Assembly (NCBI GenBank): GCA_963802275.1
Contig: CAWDIB010000003.1
Location: 1 to 64,000 of the forward strand
Length of the DNA: 64,000 bases
Source of the DNA: CAZMZW01 sp963802275
GTDB taxonomy: Bacteria > Chloroflexota > Anaerolineae > Anaerolineales > Anaerolineaceae
Direction: 5' to 3'
Part shown: one piece after another, positions 1 through 8,716 of the stretch
Numbering within the stretch: the first letter of the stretch is position 1
Layout: each line of letters opens with the position of its first letter
Made by a program: the position numbers and the translations under genes
Notes under the pieces: model-generated
Databases searched by the model: none
What the model was told of the DNA's origin: nothing
The model's input: only the letters and a program-made list of their open reading frames with translations

Positions 1-1612
1 TTAATTATTTACGAAATGTTATTCCTTATCACATAATTAGTAATGAGGAATTATTAGAAACACTAAGTAGGAATGGTTTTGAAGAAAATCTCACGGCTGC
101 CCAAATTAGGGATATAAGAAAATTACTAGAAATTAGGCATGGTGCAAATTTCTCTGTACCAGGGGCTGGAAAGACAACATCTTTATTAGCCGTTTTTTTC
201 GATCTTAGAATATTTTAAAGAAGTTAATTTTTTATTTGTTATATCTCCATTAAACGCATTTATTTCTTGGGATGATGAAATCGAAATTGTAATTCCAAAA
301 TTTAAAAATAAAACAATACGATTGGGTAATTCCCAAATTGATAACTTTCAAAAGATAATCTCGCAAAATTATCGAATATTCCTAATTAATTACGAAAAAT
401 TCCGTAAACCTTTGACGCAAATACAATCTTTTTTTCTAAATAATTCTGTCCATCTTGTTTTAGATGAATCACATAAAATCAAATCGGGTTATGAAAATCT
501 AAGTTTTAAACAAATTATAGAATTGGCTAATTTATCAAAGAGAAGAGATATTCTATCCGGAACACCTATGCCTCAAAAGCCAAGTGATCTACAACCACAA
601 TTTGAATTTTTATGGGGACACGACATATTACGTAATATGTTTGGTTCACAAGTAAATAATAGTTTGCTCGTAAAAATAAATAATAAAATATCAAATAAAT
701 TTGTTCGTACCACAAAAAATGAACTTGGTTTAAAAGGTACCTATCATTACTTATAAAATAATCGAAATGGGTCCGATTCAAAAAGAACTATACAATTTAT
801 TAAAATCGGAGACTGCTCGAATTCTTAAAAAAATGGATAAGGAATCTAAAGAATATTTTCGAGCAATTGGAAAAAACTCAATAAAGTTGTTAGAAGCTGC
901 AACAAACCCAATGTTATTAAGTACAAATAATGATATTGATAGAGGTCTGCTTTCTGGTGAGAATGAAAGTGTTTTCTTCAAACTCATATATGAATATTCA
1001 AAATTTGAGGTATGTTCAAAAATTGAATATCTAAAAAATCGAGTAAACGAAATCTTAAATAAAAATGATAAAAACAAAATAGTAATATGGTCGTATTTTG
1101 TTCGTAATATAACCTATCTGGAAAGAATATTCAATGAATATTTACCGGTGACGATTTTTGGTGACATCATGACTGGTAATGAAGATGATGAGAATACAAG
1201 AGAAGGCAAAATAAGGAAATTTCATAATGAATCATCTTGCAGAATTATGATTGCAAATCCACAAGCTGGTGGCGAGGGAATTAGTTTACACAAAGTATGC
1301 CATTTCGCCATATATTTAGATAGGAATTTTAATGCCGCATATTTTTTACAATCGCTAGACCGCATTCATAGGCTTGGATTAGATCCAAAAATAAATACAT
1401 ATATTGAAATATTAATATCAAAAAACACAATAGATGAGGTGTTAATAGATCGTTTAAATAATAAAATTAAAAATTTGGGGGTAGCCTTAAATGATCCTAA
1501 CCTTCAAGCGTTAGCATACGAACCCGAAGATATTTTAGAAATTGACAAGGAAGGATTAGATAGAGTCGATGTGGATAGTATAGAAAAACACATTTTCCAA
1601 TCAGCAAAATGA
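1..1612 (+). CDS. SNF2-like superfamily 2 helicase/ATPase, 5'-partial, two frameshifts
   Basis: The reading frame is already open at base 1, so the N-terminus lies outside the window. The first segment carries a Walker A-type motif, PGAGKTTSLLA (near 150-185). The second carries LDESHKIKSG, the DEAH-type box (near 460-490). The third carries the helicase C motifs AGGEGISLHK and QSLDRIHRLG (1265-1375), the classic SNF2 motif V/VI arrangement. The frame changes near 197 (a run of seven T) and near 735 (a run of four A that needs one more A), and homology continues across both, so these look like indels or recent decay of a single gene. The region is much richer in AT than the rest of the window. 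The next gene starts at 1609 and overlaps it by 4 nt. The role is probably in defence or DNA restriction, inferred only from the partner. Confidence 0.75.
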
Positions 1613-2585
1613 CCTCTAAATCAGAAATTAATATTTCACCGGGTCACATAATAACTCTTTGGAGAATAATTTTTTTGTCAAATAATCAAAATGCAAAAGA
1701 TATTTTAAAGTCAGAAGTAATTAAAATCATTAAAGAATCTGGTTTTTTGGGTGGTACCAATCCAGTTAACGAAAGCCTCAGGTTAGGTGTAAAAATCGGA
1801 TTATTAACAATTACCGGGGAACGAATCGTCATTTCAGAAAATTGTACAAATACTCTAATATATTTATGTGAAAGTATTAATCCAAATATTCGAGCCCTTA
1901 GAAAAATAATATTCCTTATTCTTTCAAAATATCTATTTCCATGGGTGATTTTTTTTACTCCCGAAAAAGAAATATTTAAATCGTCGATCCGAATAATTGG
2001 ATTGAAGTATTAGAAAGTGCGGAATTGTTTGATTTTCAAAAGAAAGAGGTGATCGACTGGTGGGAATTATTACTAAAGAATTATCAATCTTCTTATGATG
2101 ATGAAAATGAAAATATTGGAAGAGTAGGAGAGAAATTAACCCTCGTGTTTGAAAAAAACCGTTTAATCCGTGATGAGATTAAGAACATCAATCAAAAAAT
2201 ATGCTGGGTTTCAGAAATAACAAATCAAATGGGATATGATATTTCTTCATTACGAGGGATACTTCTTAGGGGAAAACATAAGAAAGAAAATAAAATAAAA
2301 GTTGAAGTAAAAAGTTCAGCAAATAAAAATGAATCAGAATTTGTTTTTTTTATATCTCGTAATGAATGGAAGGTTATGACAAGTGAGCCAAGCAATTACT
2401 TTATTTATTGTTGGACAGGGATTAATGTTGCCGACCAGACTGCATTTAATGGGCCATTTATTCTCCCTGCAAAATCAATTTTAGACAAGTTCCCTAAAGA
2501 CAATAATAGTATTAGCCAATGGACTCAATGTCGCTTTTCGATAAATTTAAAAACAATTCCTCTTGCTTATTACACTACAGAGTAA
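1609..2585 (+). CDS. DUF3883 (NO VEIN-type) nuclease-like protein, one frameshift
   Basis: The N-terminal part (1609 to about 1945) has no recognised domain. The C-terminal part resembles DUF3883: GRVGEKL, then GYDISSLRG, then KVEVKSS and FFISRNEW. This E...D...(E/K)VK order resembles PD-(D/E)xK nuclease folds. The frame changes inside the gene near 1945, in a run of eight T. The upstream segment ends in a spurious stop near 2010, and the sequence between it and the DUF3883 part reads DPNNWIEVLESAELFDFQ in the other frame. It overlaps the helicase by 4 nt (ATGA), so the two are co-transcribed and probably act together. DUF3883 proteins next to SNF2 helicases occur in restriction-like defence loci; I cannot assign this pair to a named system. 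Confidence 0.65.
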
Positions 2586-2800
2586 AAAGTAATATTTTAA
2601 ATATTTATTGGATAATAATTATTAAATTATATTGAAATGATATTATTTATTAGTAGTTAATGAGCTAAATGCATACGTGATCGTCACGATTTGTAAAGAA
2701 TGCATTTTTCATAATCACAGAATATGGAACAGACGCCGGAATATCCCTCGGCATTCCCCCTTGAGAGTCCCCCTCTGATATTCCGGAGGCCGCGCCTCTA

Positions 2801-2998
2801 TTAGCGCATCTTGCTGAAGTGCATCGCCTTGCCCGGGTAATCCAGGCAGGCGCTGAAATGCTGGAATAACTCCGTGCCGAGGATGCCCTTGCAACCGGCA
2901 ACCAGCAGCGCCGTTTCCAGCAGGGGCGGCAGCACGCCGAAGGTCATCGGCAGGCTCAATGAGCCGAGCTGCACGGGCAGGTGTAGGTGTGCGCTGCC
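2801..2998 (-). pseudogene. Copy A: detached 3' end of the VWA/aspartyl-protease gene
   Basis: Read on the minus strand, this encodes LPVQLGSLSLPMTFG...ACLDYPGKAMHFSKMR and a stop. It matches the last 58 or so residues of the fusion protein whose stop is at 4819 (...ACLDYPGKAMHFSQLH), with scattered substitutions. It has no promoter, start or upstream domains, so it is a gene fragment. Homology starts abruptly where the GC-rich sequence resumes after the AT-rich helicase/DUF3883 genes. The 2586-2800 stretch before it has no gene I can support. Confidence 0.8.
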
Positions 2999-3203
2999 CA
3001 ACCTCATCTGGATGCCAATTCAGGCTTCTGAAATGCTGGAACAGCTGCGTACCGATGATGCCCTTGCAGCCGGAAACCAGCACTTCCGTTTCCAGCAGGG
3101 GCGGCAGCACGCCGAAGGTCAGCGGCAGGCTCAATGAGCCGAGCTGCACGGGCAGGTGTAGGTGTGCGCTGCCCAACCTCATCTAGGATGCCAGTTCAGG
3201 CTG
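2853..3203. repeat. Two-unit tandem repeat, 175-bp period
   Basis: Units 2853-3027 and 3028-3203 align at a constant offset of 175 bp. Examples are CTGAAATGCTGGAA at 2853 and 3028, and GCACGGGCAGGTGTAGG at 2971 and 3146. The second unit has a one-base insertion near its end. Both units contain the 3' coding end of the aspartyl-protease gene and a shared non-homologous tail (GCTGCCCAACCTCATCT). Confidence 0.85.
3028..3203 (-). pseudogene. Copy B: second detached 3' fragment of the VWA/aspartyl-protease gene
   Basis: The minus strand encodes LPVQLGSLSLPLTFG...CKGIIGTQLFQHF, again matching the C-terminus of the gene ending at 4819, but it breaks off before the ACLDYPGKAMHF tail and runs into the neighbouring repeat unit. 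It is the second unit of a tandem duplication with a 175-bp period. The unit ends at about 3203, only about 15 bp before the promoter of the AbiE genes. Confidence 0.75.
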
Positions 3204-3216
3204 TGACCAACTCCTC

Positions 3217-3265
3217 TTGCAATTCGTCTTGTTATATAGGATAATAGACACAAAACGTCTATTAT
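3217..3265 (+). promoter_or_regulatory. Promoter and inverted-repeat operator of the abiE pair
   Basis: A -35-like TTGCAA (3217-3222) and a -10-like GATAAT (3240-3245) are separated by 17 bp. A perfect 9-bp inverted repeat, ATAATAGAC (3241-3249) and GTCTATTAT (3257-3265) with a 7-bp spacer, overlaps the -10 box. AbiEi antitoxins are known to repress their own operon by binding inverted repeats, so this is the expected operator. Confidence 0.65.
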
Positions 3266-3270
3266 CTTAT

Positions 3271-3927
3271 ATGAAAAATGAAAACCTTTCTTCCCTGGAA
3301 CCTCTTCCCTACTTCACCATTGAAGCGGTAAAGCAGCTTCTCGGCGAACGTTCCGCAACCGCCGGCACGGTGCGTACCGCCCTGTACCGCTGGATGAAAG
3401 CCGGGCAGGTCATCCAGTTGAAAAAAGGCGTTTATATGGCCCGCCGCTTTTATGAAACCCACCGCGCAGATGACGATTTTGCACCCATGGTCAGCGCCAT
3501 CCTCATCCCCCAGTCCTATCTTTCGCTGGAATATATTTTACAGCGCAATGCCATCCTGACCGAAATGACCTACCCGGTCACGGCGGTCACGCTCAAGCAG
3601 ACGCGGGCATTCGAAAACAAGCTGGGGACATTCACATACCGCCATATCAAAGCGGCTCTCTACCAGGGTTTCACATTTACTGAATACATGGGTATCCCCA
3701 TCGCGCGGGCAACGCTGGCAAAGGCGCTTTTCGATTTTTTCTATTTGCGCCTTTGGCAGGGCGGCGGGCGGCTGGCGGGTGATGACCCGGCGGAAGACCT
3801 GCGGCTGAACCTGGATGGCTTTTCAGAAATTGACCGGGTTGGATTTGCCTCTTTCGTTGAGATTAGTAAAAATAAAAAGCTGGAGCGGATCTTGAAAAAC
3901 CTGGAGAAAACCGTATGGCGACGTTAA
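3271..3927 (+). CDS. abiEi: AbiEi-family antitoxin/transcriptional regulator
   Basis: The protein of about 218 aa has an N-terminal winged-helix region (TIEAVKQLLG...ALYRWMKAGQVIQLKKGVYM) followed by the AbiEi-type C-terminal domain (SYLSLEYILQRNAIL, AKALFDFFYLR). AbiEi is the antitoxin of type IV toxin-antitoxin modules and also the operon repressor. I chose ATG 3271 because an upstream TTG in frame at 3217 lies inside the promoter. The 3' end overlaps the toxin gene by 13 nt, the usual coupling. The module sits between duplicated fragments of the protease gene, which suggests mobility. Confidence 0.85.
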   Translation: MKNENLSSLEPLPYFTIEAVKQLLGERSATAGTVRTALYRWMKAGQVIQLKKGVYMARRFYETHRADDDFAPMVSAILIPQSYLSLEYILQRNAILTEMTYPVTAVTLKQTRAFENKLGTFTYRHIKAALYQGFTFTEYMGIPIARATLAKALFDFFYLRLWQGGGRLAGDDPAEDLRLNLDGFSEIDRVGFASFVEISKNKKLERILKNLEKTVWRR

Positions 3928-4745
3928 TCCAATTGATGCAGAATGTCCTTTCCAAAATGGACGCAATGTTACCCAACGAGATCAGGCGGGTGATGCTCAA
4001 GGAGTTCCTGCAAGCCCATACGCTCGACTTTCTCTATAATCACCCGGTCTATCGCAGACTGAATTTTTATGGCGGCACCTGCCTGCATATGGTCTACGGA
4101 CTTAACCGCTTATCTGAGGACATTGACCTGGATAACAGCATGGGGATGGATCTGGGCGATCTCGAAAACGACCTGCTGACTTTCTACCGCGCCAACATCG
4201 GCTATGCGGAGGTGACCGCCAATACCCAGACCGGCGAGTGGGGCGTTCGGCGGACAACCTTGAAGTTCCCCATCCTGTTTTCCCTGGGCTTGACCTTGCA
4301 TGCATCCGAATCACTGCATCTGAAAGTGGAGGTCAGCCAGCATAAACAAATCTCCATCGTGCGCCGGACGCCGGTTTTGATTTATGGCAGAAGTTTTGTG
4401 GCCGCGCATTTTTCACTGGAAACGATGATGGCCGGGAAGATGCTGGCCTGCCTGGAGCGCCACTTTCAAAAGGGGCCGGGGGCTAATATCAAAGGCCGCG
4501 ATTTTTATGACCTGCTGTGGTTCATGCAGCAGAAAATCCAGCCACTCGCAGAAAAGCTGGCCAGGGATGGCCGCCAGCCCTATACGGTTCAATCGGCCAT
4601 GGAATTATTGGGCGAAAAGATCGCCAAAATGAAACCCGCTGACCTGCAAGCGGATTTGCTGCCATTATTTGAACAGCGCTCTTTCATCAAAGCCTGGCTG
4701 GAAGGGTACAAAGAGAATTTTAAAGAGTATGTACGCAATTATTAA
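3915..4745 (+). CDS. abiEii: AbiEii-family nucleotidyltransferase toxin
   Basis: The protein is 276 aa. The nucleotidyltransferase core motif GGT (residues 53-55) is followed by YGLNRLSEDIDLD (61-73), the conserved GG...DxD arrangement with catalytic acidic residues. Later motifs, LETMMAGKMLACLERH and KGRDFYDLLWFM, are typical of the AbiEii/DUF1814 family. The family transfers nucleotides to RNA targets (tRNA in studied homologues) and is neutralised by AbiEi. It is full length and looks functional. Confidence 0.88.
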   Translation: MATLIQLMQNVLSKMDAMLPNEIRRVMLKEFLQAHTLDFLYNHPVYRRLNFYGGTCLHMVYGLNRLSEDIDLDNSMGMDLGDLENDLLTFYRANIGYAEVTANTQTGEWGVRRTTLKFPILFSLGLTLHASESLHLKVEVSQHKQISIVRRTPVLIYGRSFVAAHFSLETMMAGKMLACLERHFQKGPGANIKGRDFYDLLWFMQQKIQPLAEKLARDGRQPYTVQSAMELLGEKIAKMKPADLQADLLPLFEQRSFIKAWLEGYKENFKEYVRNY

Positions 4746-4771
4746 CCGCGCAGCCTGGTGAATCCCCCCTT

Positions 4772-4800
4772 CACCTCCCCGGTGTTCAGCCGGGGAGGTG
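4772..4800. terminator. GC-rich hairpin between convergent abiEii and VWA/protease genes
   Basis: CACCTCCCCGG (4772-4782) and CCGGGGAGGTG (4790-4800) form a perfect 11-bp stem with a 7-nt loop between two converging genes. No strong T-run follows on either strand, so it may be a repeat-type hairpin rather than a classical terminator. Confidence 0.5.
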
Positions 4801-4818
4801 CCCCCTTGTCGAAATTTA

Positions 4819-6747
4819 TCAATGCAGCTGGCTGAAGTGCATCGCCTTGCCCGGGTAATCCAGGCAGGCGCTGAAGCGCTGGAACAGCTCCGTGCCGATG
4901 ATGCCCTTGCAACCGGAAACCAGCAGCGCCGTTTCCAGCAGGGGCGGCAGCACGCCGAAGGTCAGCGGCAGGCTGAACGAGCCGATCTGCACGGGCAGCG
5001 TGTAGGTGTCGGTCTCGAAGCGGCCGAAATCGGGGAAGAAGTCCTCCTCGTGCCCGGCGGGGGTCAGGCCCTTGACCGCGGCCGCCTGCAGGTAGCACAG
5101 CCGCGAGCCGCTATCCAGGTACATTAACGATTCCTGGCCATTGACCCGCACCTTGACCGCCGGCACGCCCAGGAACAGCTCCAGCGGCAGGCGCTCGTCG
5201 TAGCGCAGCAGCGCCTGCGTCTCAAAGCTGATGCGCCCGGCCGGCAGGTGGATGCCGACCTGCAGGTGCTTGAGGATGTCCGCCCCCAGCAGCACGTCGA
5301 TGCGCTCGCCGGCCTCGCGGCTGATCAGCTCCAGGTCCACGCCCAGGTAGGACTGTGACAGGCTGCGCGGCCGGTCCATGAAGGTCCACTGCGGGCTGCG
5401 GCTGATGCTGATTGGCGCGCCGGTGTCCACCAGCACGTTACGCCCGTCCACTTCGGTCACCAGGCAGCCGTTGGCCAGGCGCAAGGGGTAGTCGCCCTGG
5501 CTGCCGCGCCCGCGCTTGTTCAGGTATTCCTGGGCGTGGAAGCGCTTGCGCGTGTCCTCATTCAATCCCGTTGTCAGGTTTTGCGCCATATTTGCGTATT
5601 TCATTTTCATCTCGGCTGGCATGGCGCTGTCGTAATCCTGGCTGCGCTGGTAGAGGAGGTTGGCCGCCCCGTGGCGGTCGCCAGCCCGTTCGCGGCGCAG
5701 CGCTTCGTTGGCGGCATCCGCCATCTCCACTTTGGCAAAGCGCTCCACCAGCGCCTGGTCGGCCTGCGCCTTTTGCTCGGCCTTGGCGCTCACCAGCATC
5801 AATGGCAGCGACTGGCTGGCGGTCAACGGCTGGCCGTCGCGGTCCTTGCCCTTGAGGGTCGCCTGCAGCGAAAGCCCGTCGGCGGTGATGCCGGGCTGGA
5901 AGTCCAGTTTGATGTAAACTGCCTGCGGGCGGCCGGAGATCAGGCTGCCCAGCGAGATGGTCAGTTGCCGGCCATCCAAAACGGACTGCCAGCCGCCGCT
6001 CACCTGGGCGCTCACCCCCTCCGGCAGGGTCAGCGTCACCCCGGCATCGCGCAGGGTGATGCGGCTCAGCTCCTCGAACTCGCGCTCGAACATCAGCGGG
6101 ATGGCGTTGAGCGTCTCGATGAAGTGGAAGTTGCCCCCGCCGCTGTTGGCCATGCCCTCCAGCAGGTGCTCGTCATAGTTGTGTCCCACCCCGAAGCAGG
6201 AGGTGGAAACGCCGCGCAGGTTGAGCTGGCGGGTATGCGTGCACAGTTCGTCCATGCTGGTGATGCCCACGTTGGCCAGCCCGTCCGAGAGCAGCAGGGC
6301 GCGCGTCACCGTGCCCGCGGCGATGTGTTCCGCCGCCAGTTCGCAGCCGCGCAGCCAGCCGCCGCACAGGTTGGTGCTGCCGCCCGAGTGAACCGCCAGG
6401 ATGCGCTCGCGCGCGGCGGCTTTGTTGTGCGCGTCCATCAGTGAGGAGGGCAGAACCGTATCCACCTCGTCATCGTAAAAGATGACCGCGGCGCGGTCCT
6501 TTTCCTCCAGCAGGTCCAGTACGTGGGCGGCTGCCTGGCGCGCGTAGTGCAGCTTTTCGCCTTGCATCGAGCCGCTGCGGTCGAGCACCAGCGCCAGGTT
6601 GAGCGGCGCGCGCTGCTTGTCCGCTTCGTGCACCGGCGGGGTGATGGTCACCTCCAGGATGCGGCGGCAGCCCTTTTCGCTGCTGATCACCGCCTTGTCC
6701 GCGGCCAACTCCAGGCGGACGCTGGCTTGCGACTCTTTCTTCTTCAT
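4819..6747 (-). CDS. von Willebrand A domain protein fused to two aspartyl-protease-like lobes
   Basis: The protein is 642 aa with no signal peptide. Residues 50-220 form a VWA domain with an intact MIDAS (D56-R-S58-G-S60) and LLLSDGLANVG (151-161). Residues about 225-320 form a beta-rich segment. A helical linker follows (325-400). The C-terminus holds two retropepsin-like lobes. The first has LVDTGAPISIS with D441-T-G and the partner motif LLGADIL (486-492). The second has YLDSGS with D545-S-G and the partner motif GIIGTELF near the end. Two D(T/S)G lobes in one chain suggest a self-contained protease or a degenerate binding module. The start codon lies 1 nt after the MerR stop, so they share an operon. 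The 3' end has been duplicated at 2801-3203. Confidence 0.75.
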   Translation of the reverse strand: MKKKESQASVRLELAADKAVISSEKGCRRILEVTITPPVHEADKQRAPLNLALVLDRSGSMQGEKLHYARQAAAHVLDLLEEKDRAAVIFYDDEVDTVLPSSLMDAHNKAAARERILAVHSGGSTNLCGGWLRGCELAAEHIAAGTVTRALLLSDGLANVGITSMDELCTHTRQLNLRGVSTSCFGVGHNYDEHLLEGMANSGGGNFHFIETLNAIPLMFEREFEELSRITLRDAGVTLTLPEGVSAQVSGGWQSVLDGRQLTISLGSLISGRPQAVYIKLDFQPGITADGLSLQATLKGKDRDGQPLTASQSLPLMLVSAKAEQKAQADQALVERFAKVEMADAANEALRRERAGDRHGAANLLYQRSQDYDSAMPAEMKMKYANMAQNLTTGLNEDTRKRFHAQEYLNKRGRGSQGDYPLRLANGCLVTEVDGRNVLVDTGAPISISRSPQWTFMDRPRSLSQSYLGVDLELISREAGERIDVLLGADILKHLQVGIHLPAGRISFETQALLRYDERLPLELFLGVPAVKVRVNGQESLMYLDSGSRLCYLQAAAVKGLTPAGHEEDFFPDFGRFETDTYTLPVQIGSFSLPLTFGVLPPLLETALLVSGCKGIIGTELFQRFSACLDYPGKAMHFSQLH

Positions 6748-6748
6748 G

Positions 6749-7378
6749 TCATTGACTCCCTTGTGATTTGAATTGTCCTGAGATCAATTTCCTGACCGAC
6801 TGGATCAACTGCTCCAATTGCTGTTTCTCCTGTTGATCGTTGCTCTCGCGCACGTTCAGTTCGATGCCGTCCGCCAGCTGGATGCGGCGCCAGGTTTCCT
6901 GTTTTGCGGGCGGATGAGGGGCGGCTGGCATGCTTTGCTGGTTCAGCATGTGGTCGGGCGCCCTGGCGGGTAAATCGCCATCTTGGTCCTGTTTGTAAAC
7001 CATCAGGTTTTCGCGCACATGCTGGATGGAATGGATGTAGTCCAGCGCACTGGAGCTGCGGGCGGGTTGATCCTTTGCCGCCATGGCCGGCTTCTGCACG
7101 CCGAATTTCCTCGCGACCTGGTCCTGGTAATTGCGCAGACGGCTCATCTCCTCCGCGGTCATGTTTTCGATCAGCTGGCGGATCTCCTGCAGCGGCAGGT
7201 GCAGGTCCTTCATGCGCCGGATGAGCTCCAGCCGGTCGAGGTGCTGCTGCGAATAGCGCGCGTACTTGCCGCGCGTCTCCGGCCCGGGCAGCAGGCCCTC
7301 CTGCATGTAGTAGCGCAGGGTGCGCAGTGTCAGCCCGCTTTGGCCGGCAAGGTCTTCGAGGGTCAGTTCATCGGTCAT
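6749..7378 (-). CDS. MerR-family transcriptional regulator
   Basis: The protein is about 209 aa. The N-terminal MerR winged helix is clear (LTLRTLRYYMQEGLLPGPETRGKY is split over residues 13-36), followed by LDRLELIRRMKDLHLPLQEIRQLI and a dimerisation helix. The C-terminal half is longer than a minimal MerR effector domain and is Gln-rich and probably helical. No cysteine-based metal site is seen. I chose ATG 7378 over an upstream start at 7447 because AAAGGCG lies just ahead of it and the upstream residues overlap the operator. It is transcribed with the VWA/protease gene and probably controls it. Confidence 0.85.
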   Translation of the reverse strand: MTDELTLEDLAGQSGLTLRTLRYYMQEGLLPGPETRGKYARYSQQHLDRLELIRRMKDLHLPLQEIRQLIENMTAEEMSRLRNYQDQVARKFGVQKPAMAAKDQPARSSSALDYIHSIQHVRENLMVYKQDQDGDLPARAPDHMLNQQSMPAAPHPPAKQETWRRIQLADGIELNVRESNDQQEKQQLEQLIQSVRKLISGQFKSQGSQ

Positions 7379-7399
7379 AGGGTTGCGCCTTTCATGGTT

Positions 7400-7447
7400 A
7401 ATAATACAGTGATACTGTAATAATACAGTAATACTGTCAAATGTCAA
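7400..7447 (-). promoter_or_regulatory. Tandem 19-bp operators and promoter of the MerR operon
   Basis: Two adjacent copies of AATAATACAGTnATACTGT (7400-7418 and 7419-7437) each contain an ACAGT..ACTGT palindrome. On the minus strand a TTGACA (7447-7442) is followed after 16 bp by TATTAT (7425-7420), and a second TTGACA sits at 7440-7435. The operators overlap the promoter core, consistent with autoregulation by the MerR protein. Confidence 0.65.
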
Positions 7448-7550
7448 GTGGCAGACATTGTCATTTTGAGCGCCGCAGGCGCGAAAAATCCCCCGGATGA
7501 ATAAGAAGATCCTTCACTTCGTTCAGGATGACAATCGGAGTAATGGGACT

Positions 7551-7590
7551 CCTCTCCCTTGACGGGAGAGGGTTGGGGTGAGGGTGTCAC
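7551..7590. repeat. Intact copy of a REP-like element (IS110 target type)
   Basis: CTCTCCCTTGACGGGAGAG forms a 7-bp stem and is followed by GGTTGGGGTGAGGGTG. This is the uninterrupted version of the sequence split by the IS110 element 160 bp away. The stretch 7448-7550 before it shows no gene. Confidence 0.7.
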
Positions 7591-7609
7591 TTAAATATAG
7601 GCGGCGCCT

Positions 7610-7713
7610 CGCAGCATTCTGCAAGGGCAGAACGCGTAGATACCCGCACAGAGCGGCATCTCGAAGCATCCTGCATGGGCAGGATACGGAGATACCCGTG
7701 CCGGACGGCATCA
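7610..7713. repeat. Two-unit 52-bp tandem repeat with hairpin cores
   Basis: The units start at 7610 and 7662 and align at an offset of 52 bp (GCATTCTGC and GCATCCTGC; AGATACCCG at 7638 and 7690). Each has a small inverted repeat (TTCTGCaagGGCAGAA and ATCCTGCatgGGCAGGAT) with compensating changes, so the hairpin is conserved while the sequence varies. A related hairpin is at 8942-8963. This is typical of REP/MITE-like intergenic repeats. Confidence 0.6.
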
Positions 7714-7765
7714 CGCCAGCCGTCTTGTCTCCTCTCCCTTGATGGGAGAGCAACTGTGATAAAAA

Positions 7766-8716
7766 TCAAGTTAAAGCCAATGAATCTTTCCAATGAGTTT
7801 GATGGGTAACCATTGCATTCAGGATTACCAATAATTTTCTGCAACACGCGGTCATTGCCACTTTATGGGCTTTCCCGGACTTAGTAAGGCGATAATAGAA
7901 GTGAGATATTACAGGATTAAATCGAATTGCAGAAAGAGTGGCCATATACAAAACACATCGCACTGATGATCTACCACCCCAAGTGCACCTCTTTCCGCGC
8001 ATCATCCCACTGTCGCGATTGAATGGAGCTACACCAACCAATGCAGCAATTTGCTTTCGATTTAAATTGCCTAATTCAGGAAGGGAAGCCAGGAGGGTGC
8101 CGGAAGAAACAGAACCAATGCCTGGAGCGCTTCTGATTAAGTCATCTTTGGCTTTCCACACTGGATTCGCTTGGATAGCGTTACGTAATTCTTTATCTAT
8201 CATTTTCTTTTCTTTCTTCAACCAAAGGATATGATCATTGATCTGATCGAGAATACTTCTATGTCCAAAACGCAACCTATTTTGCTCTGCAACCAGCATT
8301 TCAATGATTTGGCGTCTGCGATTGATTAGCGCCTTCATTTGAAGAGCCTTTTCATCGATTAGTGGTCGTTTTTTTGGTTTTATGGCTTGTGCAAATTGCG
8401 CCAGAACTATTGCGTCGATCTTATCTGTTTTTGCCAAAATGCCCTTTGATTTCGCAAAATATCTAACATGACGAGGATTCACCACAGCAACTTCTAGCCC
8501 TTGCCTGTTTAGAATTGAGGCAACCATCATTTCCATGCCAGCTGTGGCTTCCATCACAATTAATACTGGACAAATCTTTTTCAATCGAATGCTAAGACCA
8601 TTGATCTCCTCCTCATTGTTCTTAATGCAAAATATTTCTTCACCTGGGTATTGGGCAACATCCAGATGATCCTTAGACACATCAATGCCGATAAATATTT
8701 CTTTCCTTGGTTTCAT
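7766..8716 (-). CDS. IS110-family DEDD transposase (recombinase)
   Basis: The protein is 316 aa from ATG 8716, which has GGAGACGGGC just upstream; a longer frame from 8749 has no better signal. The N-terminal RuvC-like domain begins FIGIDVSKDHLDVAQ (catalytic D), with VIVMEATAGME (catalytic E) and AKTDKIDAIVLAQFA (two D). The C-terminal transposase_20 domain contains IRSAPGIGSVSSGTLLASLPELG and the catalytic-serine region GVAPFNRDSGMMRGKR. It is full length and uninterrupted, so the element may be active. Recombination is guided by a bridge RNA in this family. Confidence 0.93.
   Translation of the reverse strand: MKPRKEIFIGIDVSKDHLDVAQYPGEEIFCIKNNEEEINGLSIRLKKICPVLIVMEATAGMEMMVASILNRQGLEVAVVNPRHVRYFAKSKGILAKTDKIDAIVLAQFAQAIKPKKRPLIDEKALQMKALINRRRQIIEMLVAEQNRLRFGHRSILDQINDHILWLKKEKKMIDKELRNAIQANPVWKAKDDLIRSAPGIGSVSSGTLLASLPELGNLNRKQIAALVGVAPFNRDSGMMRGKRCTWGGRSSVRCVLYMATLSAIRFNPVISHFYYRLTKSGKAHKVAMTACCRKLLVILNAMVTHQTHWKDSLALT

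Noticed and set aside
5536..6444. Long plus-strand frame (302 codons) opposite the VWA/protease gene
   Set aside because: It is the antisense shadow of a GC-rich gene with clear domain motifs; its translation is compositionally biased and has no motif.
7601..7713. CRISPR-like repeats
   Set aside because: There are only two 52-bp units in direct contact with no spacers; they are REP-type hairpins. No CRISPR array is seen in the window.
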